Shown here piece after piece: positions 57,001 through 64,000 of a stretch of DNA of 64,000 nucleotides. The position numbers and the translations under genes are program-made. Source of the DNA: Clarireedia homoeocarpa. Taxonomy: Eukaryota; Ascomycota; Leotiomycetes; Helotiales; Rutstroemiaceae. The DNA lies in NCBI GenBank assembly GCA_001465935.1, contig LNKV01000032.1, positions 124,001 through 188,000 on the forward strand. Direction: 5' to 3'. The notes beneath the pieces were generated by a model, which had not been told where the DNA came from, searched no databases, and saw only the letters and a list, made by a program, of their open reading frames with translations. How positions within the stretch are numbered: position 1 is the first letter of the stretch; each line of letters starts with the position of its first letter.

Positions 57001-58823
57001 TCGTCAAACCGAAGGTTTCTTCTTTGTTGCATGTCTGACTCCTCAACAATACATCTTACCAATGAATTAACTTTCTAACATGTGCAACGGCCGTTTGACG
57101 AGTTAGGAGAAAGGGGTACTAAAAAGTAGCTCGTAAATTGACATCGAAGTACCCGAGTTATCGCAGGGACTCTTCCGGAAATAAGCAGGTTCGGAAACAT
57201 GCTTCACCTCTCAATGGACTGATAGCTGTATCGTACCTCTGCATCTCCCTTACTCTGTTGCGTTCGGCTTGAATCGTGATACAACACTTCGGAGCGTCGG
57301 TACATCAGAAGCCTCGGTTTTTGTACAATGTCAGCGACATCTCCGGAAAGCCGAGGTAACCTTCACCGACAGAATGACTGGTTGAGCGGCTGTACCCCAG
57401 ACCGATTGCGGGATATGCTAATTCTCCGTCTATCTACTCGCATTATCGCAAAATGTTGCATATCTCAACATCTGGGCATTTCCCAGAGTCTGGGACCGGC
57501 AACATCGAGGCGTCATTTTTCATGGAATAGGTGTGTGTCATACGAGGATCGCACATGAGCTGTACCCGAAAAGTACAGGAGTTCTGTCAATAAAATAGTC
57601 CATCGTTGCTCAACGGTTTGAACAGCTCCTCAAGTGCATTCTGTTGCACATCTCGATCGCCAAGGGTCCAGTTGTATGATATTTTGGTGCAATGTAACCT
57701 CATCCATAATACATACATATACAGTCCATGATACAGTCAGCCAACGGTCGACCAACAGTCGGCAAACGGTTGTTACATCTAGAGCATACCTGGATACCTA
57801 GCACGTAGCGAGCAATTGAGTGCCTTCCTCCAATCCTCTCAATCCCAGCCACAATGTAAATCTCGGGTTTCTCTGCTTCAAACAAGAATTGGTGGTGATG
57901 CCGTTTTCAGTTCTGCTGAATCTAGGTGATGGAGGTCGGCCCCGGTGGGGGCCACGGATCTAACGACAAATCAGCACCACGATTCCTTCCGCTACTACTC
58001 CTTCGGAATACTCGTGGATATCTGATGTGATGAATTATTTCTTCGCAAATTTATGGGCATCGGTTCATAAAGTATTATACGCGTCCATTTTTGCGCAAGG
58101 GATATTAATCCGGAACTAAATTCCGCTCTCACCATATCAATCTACGGCTTTTCACCGCCCCTATTTCTACATCGAAAAGCTCATTGACACCTATCCATAT
58201 AGTACCGTACCTACATGATGCGAGTTTGCCGTCAAACCGCAAGCCGATGAGATGTTCTTTTTGTTGCACGTCTTAGTTTCCATGGGGACAAAGTATATTC
58301 ATGGTTTGAGTGGTCATCAAATTAGTTAGATGTGTTGGCCAACCTGCCACATCATACCTTAAACCCCATGCTAGACACAATCTCCTCCAAGTCTTGGTCC
58401 GGAGTTCACGAAAATGCTTCAGGACATGAAGTTTTGTTGCAGGTCTCAATGTTACAGTACATTAGTTGCCACTATAGCGGAGCTAGGTCAGTCGATCGTT
58501 GGCTAAGTTCAAGCCGCCACTATTCCGAAAGAGTTTTCGACACTTAGAAAAATGGAAGTCAATGCGAGGGAATTTCTCGGGAGACCTTCCAATGCTTTGT
58601 TGCTGTGGAAATATACAGTATGATTTTTAAACTGGAGAAGTCGTCCGTCCAATCGACACGCGCTGACCATCGTTAAATCATCAAATCAGAACCTCGTCGT
58701 CGATACCAGAAGTTTTAACTTGCCGCACATGCTTCAAGCCTTCATACTTCAACCTCCAAACCTACCTTGCAAACCCCAAGAAATTTAGAGACTCCTTCAA
58801 TCCTGCCTTTTTGTTGCACATCT
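54014..58823. mobile_element. Motif array resembling subterminal repeats of a non-autonomous DNA transposon
   Basis: About 20 copies of the core AGAYRTGCAACAA occur in 4.8 kb. Forward copies lie at about 54028, 54110, 54192, 54289, 54389, 54473, 54640, 54726, 54809, 55012 and 55102; nine of these are preceded by GAGTC(A) usually 5-6 bases upstream, often TACGAGTCA. Reverse copies (TTTGTTGCAYRTCT) lie at about 55608, 56715, 57023, 57453, 57641, 58260, 58433 and 58810. One degenerate forward copy sits at 56787. The left-forward, right-reverse layout around a gene-free core is typical of transposon ends with internal transposase-binding repeats. No transposase gene and no terminal inverted repeat were identified, so class and exact borders are open. 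The spacing (80-200 bp) is irregular. Confidence 0.5.
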
Positions 58824-60300
58824 TATCACCCATGGTCACCAGCAACATCCCCACCGCCAAACATGGTGATCCCTGAATATTTACAAGGGTCCACTTCTGA
58901 CGGAGGTGGTTGCACGTTGTGTAACATGACAGGTGCTATTCCTAGCAGGATTAGGAAGTATATCCTCATTTAACCCAGTCAATTCAAGACCCAAGTAGAT
59001 ATCCTTGTCGAAAATTCTACAGGTGAGATTGGAAACAGACTTGTGCCCTTGCTAAACGCTTGTTATGGGTTCGTGTTTACGTCTGACATTTTCCTGCTAT
59101 TCTGTATATGTGTTGGGTACAATTGTCGGTGACTCTGGTCCGTGCCAATGGCGATGACCCCAGCATGATGAGGAATGGATCGACCAATCTTCAACCATCG
59201 ATGGAAGTCTTATAGCTTGATCAGAGTAGATAGCGGCACGATTCCCCGTTGAGGATATGGGGAAGGAGGCCGCATTAGTCGCGGCTTGGAGTACACTGGC
59301 CTTGGCTTTTATTGAGCTAGCTAATATCCATGAATGTTATTCTCGTCTGAATATCTCGACGTCACCGCATATCTCGCATATAAAAATACATGCTATATCT
59401 CATGAATGGTCTTAAGTTTACTAAATCTTGTGATGAACTAACCACCTTACAGCCCCATGGTTACAGTACTGTGCTGCACTGTTTATTCCTAATACTACTT
59501 TTTGCATCAGCCCCCACTAGTCGCATCTTTTATGTTGGCGCCATGATATTAATCCTTCTGGATGAACCGAGCTAAGATTATCACCACATTCACTACCCTA
59601 TCCTCCTATAAACAAAGGGCTATTTTTTCCTCATCTTGCCACCTAAAAAATAAACTTTTGTTCATAAGATAGAATATCTACAACTATGACGCACAGTACC
59701 TCAATCGCATCCTTGATGGCCGAGGTACAAAGAGAGGATTTAGGGGCAGTAGATATTTGGCTAGAAACTGTGAACAGTGTTAGACCGACGGTTCTCAAGG
59801 ATTTGCTCTCGGTGAGAACTCAATTGCATAGTTACAATATTCACATTACTGCTGACAATTCTACCTAGGAATTGACACTCCTCGACAACAAAAGAGTTAC
59901 GCCTCTTCATTTCTACAATCGTCTCACATCTCCTGATTATCGTGTAATATTATGACATCTTCGCTAACCCTATAATGAACTGCAAATTTGCTCTCAAGCT
60001 TTCAATGCCTCCATAAAAATAAAATCACTCACTGTTTCGTAAGTGGTAAACCTCAGTGAGATAATAAATGAGGAATCGTATTTCGGTTTACTGATGTGAC
60101 TTCTACCTTAGGACCCACACGAGATTTCTGTATTCCTTCGAGATATTGTATTCACTTCGATTCCGCCGACACCCTACATGCTGGACTCTTAGCAGTTTCC
60201 TACTCCATATTTTCAAGGACAGATCCACCTGCTGCGGGGAGTTCTCCCAGGGTCGATCGAATAAAGCATCTTGTCATTAAGATTCAACTTCAAACTCACC
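58824..60300. other. Gene-free region
   Basis: No supported gene; a weak extra copy of the array motif (GGTTGCACGTTGTG) lies at 58910. ORFs at 59390-59575 and 59686-59868 have no recognisable domain. Confidence 0.4.
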
Positions 60301-60639
60301 ATGTATAGCTACTCGCCTATAAGACTTCTATACCACTCTACTCAACATTTTCATTCCCCAGAATTATCAATTCTCGCCGCAATAAGCTATCGCTCAACGA
60401 CAGTCACATGCTGTACGATAAATGACAACGATTTTGGCACATGGAACCAGAACAGAGTTTCTATTCGAGTGGAAGACGCAGCGTCGGGTGCAAAACAATA
60501 TTGTAAGAAGAATACGGACTCTGCGAGTCCTATTGAGGATTCATTCTGTCATTTGAAAGACTCTCATAGCTTCGTGGGCATTAGCTCAGCTGCTTGCTTT
60601 TATACTTCACATTCCCAATGTGAGAACATCACTCTGTAG
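60301..60639 (+). CDS. Possible small cysteine-containing protein
   Basis: The ORF gives 112 residues from the ATG at 60301, with six Cys in the last 75: TVTCCTIND, AKQYCKKNT, DSFCHLKDS, SAACFYTSH and SQCENITL. This spacing resembles small secreted Cys-rich fungal proteins. However, the start is not a signal peptide, so a first exon would have to lie upstream and I could not find it. An acceptor (CCCCAG) at 60355-60360 would fit such a splice. No family is recognised and no function is proposed. Confidence 0.3.
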   Translation: MYSYSPIRLLYHSTQHFHSPELSILAAISYRSTTVTCCTINDNDFGTWNQNRVSIRVEDAASGAKQYCKKNTDSASPIEDSFCHLKDSHSFVGISSAACFYTSHSQCENITL

Positions 60640-62110
60640 TAGCCTGGTTCAATATGCCACAGAATATGTACATACTAGTGAATATCGAATAGCAGGAAAC
60701 TTCACTCATGTGCCGCCTACGCTCCCTGTCATTCTACATGGGGCTGCTTGAGCTAAATGAGTATTTAAACTTCACTAAAAGACTTACTGGGCGATGCAGA
60801 TCAAACATTCGTTCAAGCATTAGGAGCGTTTTCGTTTTTCTAACGATTTATCCTTGTTTGATGCGCTAGTGCTTTCTATAGGGCCGATTACATACTGAGA
60901 GCTTTACTATTTGAGGACTGTAATTGAGTAACGACAACGCACAACCTTCGTTGTCAACTATATTCTGTTGAGTATCAGATCCTCGAAACAGTGGGTAAAT
61001 AAACCAAGCCCTTTCGATAATTTCGATGTGAAGTAGCAGAAATAAAAACACTTCTTGCTCCAAGCTCCAGACCATCCAATGCTGCTATGCTAAAGCGTCA
61101 AAATTGGGTAAGGTGGTAGGTTTTTGTACTTACTATTCGATCATCTTTGCAGGACTGTGGGCAACAGTATTTATCTCGTTCTTCATTGTCACTACCCACC
61201 TTTTTTATATATAATTTAGCACTTATAGTACCTCATGCAGCGCTGTCGAAGCGGCACAATATTTCAATAATGGATCAACTGAACAGATGTCAACAACGTT
61301 TTGGATGTTCATTCAAGCTCTAATATTTATCTTTTGGCTGGTTATACGGAAGTGAATAATGGTGGATGGCTACATACTTGTCGTTGTTGAATGACGATGA
61401 GAAGTGATCGCTATTATTAACTTATTCATGCCATCAAATATTACACTCTGCCTCTACCCAGTTGATTTCGGTAGTTTCATTCTCAAGCTAGGTAACTTTA
61501 CGACTTTCTATGTGTTCCTTCACAGTGCTGTAGTACAGCTTCTGGCTGATGACTTGCTTCGACTTTATTTCTTTTCAGGACTTGGTTGCGGCTAATCCAG
61601 GAGTCTAAATAGACAGCTTGCAAATCGCTGCTAGATCTGGCCTAAATTCTTTGCGCAAGATCGTTCTCTAGGTTATTTCAGTGTTGGGTGCATTCGCTCA
61701 GGAACGAGCAAGCTTAAATTATAATTCACGAAGAACTCGTCCACACAAGTGTACAACAAATACATGTTGCCAACTGTTTAGTTATGCTAGAATTTTCTTG
61801 CATTCTTGTTTGATAGAGCATTTTATATCACGGATTCTTGGTTCATAATTGTTTTTATACTTTTTTTGGCTTTTATATGTTTACATTTTTTCTGGGGGGG
61901 GTTTTTTTTTTTCTTTTCTTTTTGGGCGCACAAACATAGCTCTTATTCTTTAAAACCTGGCTGAAAAATGGAAGGAAAGAAAGAAAAGAAAATCGATTAG
62001 GCACAAAAAGGAAAAGAGTGATGTTACTAACTCAACCCATCATAACCTTTCCAATGATGAAAAAGAAAGTGCATCAAGCTTATCGCGCAATTGCCAAACC
62101 TTTCCAAGAT
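60640..62110. other. Intergenic region
   Basis: No supported gene. A G8/T10 homopolymer pair occurs at about 61895-61912. Confidence 0.4.
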
Positions 62111-63316
62111 CTAAGAAATGCTATCAGGCGAGTCGTAGTCATAGTCGTCGTCATGCCCAGATATATCCCCATGTTCCAAGAGACGAAGAGCTCTTCCAAG
62201 CTCAATCGTATCCCCAAGTTCCTCCTCGAATTCCCTCACGCAATCAGGTCCAACTTCGACTTCCGCTAGCATACTACTGAGTCGATTCTCAGTCGTAACT
62301 TTGTTAGCCCAAAGCTCGGAAGCGTTTTCCCCTCCAGTGTATAACTCACTGATGTCAGGTCTGGGCATCTCGACATCCGATGCGGTGCTGAAGATAGATG
62401 CTGGATCGTCGTGCGTTAGGATAAAGGGTCTACCAATCTCATCCGAATCAAGTATGTCTCGCTGCACGGGGTGTGATGCTAAGGGGTGACTACCAAATTC
62501 GGGGCTACGGCCCGAGGTCTGTGGGCCTGTGGTAATGCTGCCAGTTTCAGCGTCCATTTCAAAGACTCTATCAATGGGCGGCACAGAAGCATTATTGCCA
62601 CTCACATCTTCCCCCTTATATACAGTAACGGCATCGCTTATTGGTGCTGTGACATTCGTGGGTTGAGATCCGTGATCTGTAGATGTGTCAGCGAGTTCAC
62701 ACAAAGGTGATGGCGGGACTGCAGTCAAGTAGGCGCATCTCATCTCCGGCCATTGAAATTCAGAATAGCCAGGCGTCCCACGGATGTGACTAGTGATTTC
62801 ATCCACTTTCGCCTGATCCATTCCCAAGTCTTCTGGCGTCAGCTTTTGAGCTTCAATTTCCATGACTAGCTTATGATTTCTCATCTCGGGAAATTCTCCA
62901 ATGATCTCTTCTACAGTCGCCGGAGTGTCCGGGCCCGCCAAACCGGTCTCTTGAGGTCTTAGGATCGTAATCGTCTTGATAAGTTTAAGATTCCACAAGA
63001 GCTCAGCGATCCCATCCATAGTACCCTCCCATCCAGCTTGAGAGAATATAATATGCTCAATTACGGGACGTTCAGCTGGGTATTTGAATGAGCTTAGCCG
63101 TCGGGCATTGAGCGGCGAAATCATGTAGAACACATCCGCACTGTTATCAATCAAGGGATGAGGGCTGTGTGCTAGCATATCTGATGGTTCTGGATTCCTT
63201 AGACGTTTCACTAGGAAGAACAGAGCTGTTAAATCAGCATTTTTGGGGTCATCTATTCCACACAATTGTAACCCGACACAGAACTTGCTCGATCCTACTC
63301 CAGACATGTCTCCCAT
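62111..63316 (-). CDS. Uncharacterised 401-residue protein
   Basis: A single-exon ORF with ATG at 63316. The first 200 or so residues look folded (ADLTALFFLVKRLRN, RPVIEHIIFSQAGWEGTMDG, IAELLWNLKLIKTITILRP). The rest is Ser/Thr/Pro/Asp-rich, ending in an acidic tail with DDDYDYDSPDSIS. The N-terminal part vaguely recalls the fungal 2EXR-type/F-box-like proteins that compare measured residues near WEG, but the 2EXR signature itself is not present. An incomplete member with its first exon missing, or an unrelated lineage-specific protein, are both possible. It lies beyond the motif array with no close neighbour. Confidence 0.6.
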   Translation of the reverse strand: MGDMSGVGSSKFCVGLQLCGIDDPKNADLTALFFLVKRLRNPEPSDMLAHSPHPLIDNSADVFYMISPLNARRLSSFKYPAERPVIEHIIFSQAGWEGTMDGIAELLWNLKLIKTITILRPQETGLAGPDTPATVEEIIGEFPEMRNHKLVMEIEAQKLTPEDLGMDQAKVDEITSHIRGTPGYSEFQWPEMRCAYLTAVPPSPLCELADTSTDHGSQPTNVTAPISDAVTVYKGEDVSGNNASVPPIDRVFEMDAETGSITTGPQTSGRSPEFGSHPLASHPVQRDILDSDEIGRPFILTHDDPASIFSTASDVEMPRPDISELYTGGENASELWANKVTTENRLSSMLAEVEVGPDCVREFEEELGDTIELGRALRLLEHGDISGHDDDYDYDSPDSIS

Positions 63317-64000
63317 GGTGATGGCGCCTGATGAAATACGTGGGCAATCTTCTATGTTATTGGATTAGTTGGTTGTGGATTGTTGGAACGAATGTGACGT
63401 TGATGACTCTGAAAATCTGGAAACTTCATCTCATTATGACTTCAGAATTTCAGCATTGTTTTGAGATTGCTATACTCTTGTTCACGGGAATCAATGGTCA
63501 AAACATGGTCTTAGATCCCGTACAGTTACTGTACAACAGACGATGATTTCAAAGGAATCGTCTGTTATGAACAAAGAAAAATCGTGAATACGTTCTTTCA
63601 GCCACCGCCAAGTGACATATTGGTTCCTCGCTACTTATAGGGTGTCTTTTATATCTACAAAATATGGCCAGATATGCTACCTCAAAAGTTGCTTGATCCA
63701 AAACAAGTATTTTAGTTCAGTTTGTGGTGCTTGAATCCATGATAGGATATTCTCTATAAATGAAAAATCCCCTGTCACCGGTAGCTTCAGTTCCTACACG
63801 GATATATTCATATTCCACCCTTTCAAATTTTTCAATCATTCCTGGAAGACATCGGACGATTCTTATTTTATTGTATTTGATTTCTGGATGTTGATTTGCT
63901 CAAGAGGGGAAAAAGATCAACAAGCGGACTACTCAATTTAGGTAGTAAATTAGGTGACAAAACGAAGAGAATTGATATGCTCTCTGCAGAGCTGTCTCGA
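63317..64000. other. Right edge
   Basis: This should contain the promoter of the minus-strand ORF. No other gene supported; an ORF at 63331-63546 is unassigned. Confidence 0.4.

Noticed and set aside
54014..58823. CRISPR array
   Set aside because: Repeats are short, vary, occur in both orientations and are irregularly spaced; the genome is fungal and no cas gene is present.

Overview
The window is nuclear DNA of a filamentous ascomycete (Pezizomycotina; a leotiomycete-like fungus is my guess, with low confidence). The evidence is many short GT-AG introns of about 45-100 nt, several with a CTAAC-type branch site, plus fungus-specific families: HET, DUF7025-AAA, DUF7708/NACHT-like, UstYa/DUF3328, GH71, 2EXR-type and fungal P450. 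No rRNA, convincing tRNA or prokaryotic feature was seen. Exon structures were built by hand from splice sites and reading phase; where I give a total protein length, the phases add up exactly.

Layout. 1-9 kb is an NLR/HET-type neighbourhood: an ORF with one in-frame stop (1139-1630), a truncated HET gene (1821-2081), a DUF7025-AAA ATPase (2904-5626) and a DUF7708 plus NACHT-like protein with a degenerate P-loop (6408-8774). 10-25 kb is a metabolic block: secreted GH71 alpha-1,3-glucanase (10068-12720), GH3 beta-glucosidase (14625-17273), a TIGR04076-type small protein (17748-18227), an aldo/keto reductase fused to an unknown N-terminal domain (19096-21161) and a divergent amino-acid permease (21703-23782). 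25.9-28.7 kb holds a UstYa-family gene convergent with a secreted repeat protein that carries regular Lys-Arg (Kex2) sites. This is the best candidate for an undescribed system: a peptide (RiPP-like) locus. 31.8-38.1 kb has a stop-riddled 2EXR-like pseudogene, an SDR and a P450. 38.8-50.7 kb has a GH16-like GPI-type protein, an MDR oxidoreductase, a broken HET gene and a 1082-residue single-pass membrane protein. 51.5-52.8 kb encodes a GNT1-like glycosyltransferase.

52.8-62.1 kb is almost gene-free. About 4.8 kb of it (54.0-58.8 kb) carries some 20 copies of a short motif (core AGAYRTGCAACAA), mostly forward on the left and reverse on the right. That layout resembles the subterminal repeats of a non-autonomous DNA transposon. 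A 401-residue uncharacterised ORF (62111-63316) closes the window.

Themes. Three coding frames (1139-1630, 31803-33143, 45777-47022) are interrupted by in-frame stops that could each arise by a C-to-T change, as repeat-induced point mutation would produce. Self/non-self families (HET, AAA, NACHT-like) cluster at the left end and recur as a broken copy at 46 kb. Secreted carbohydrate-active enzymes (GH71, GH3, GH16) suggest a saprotrophic or mycoparasitic cell-wall-degrading lifestyle.
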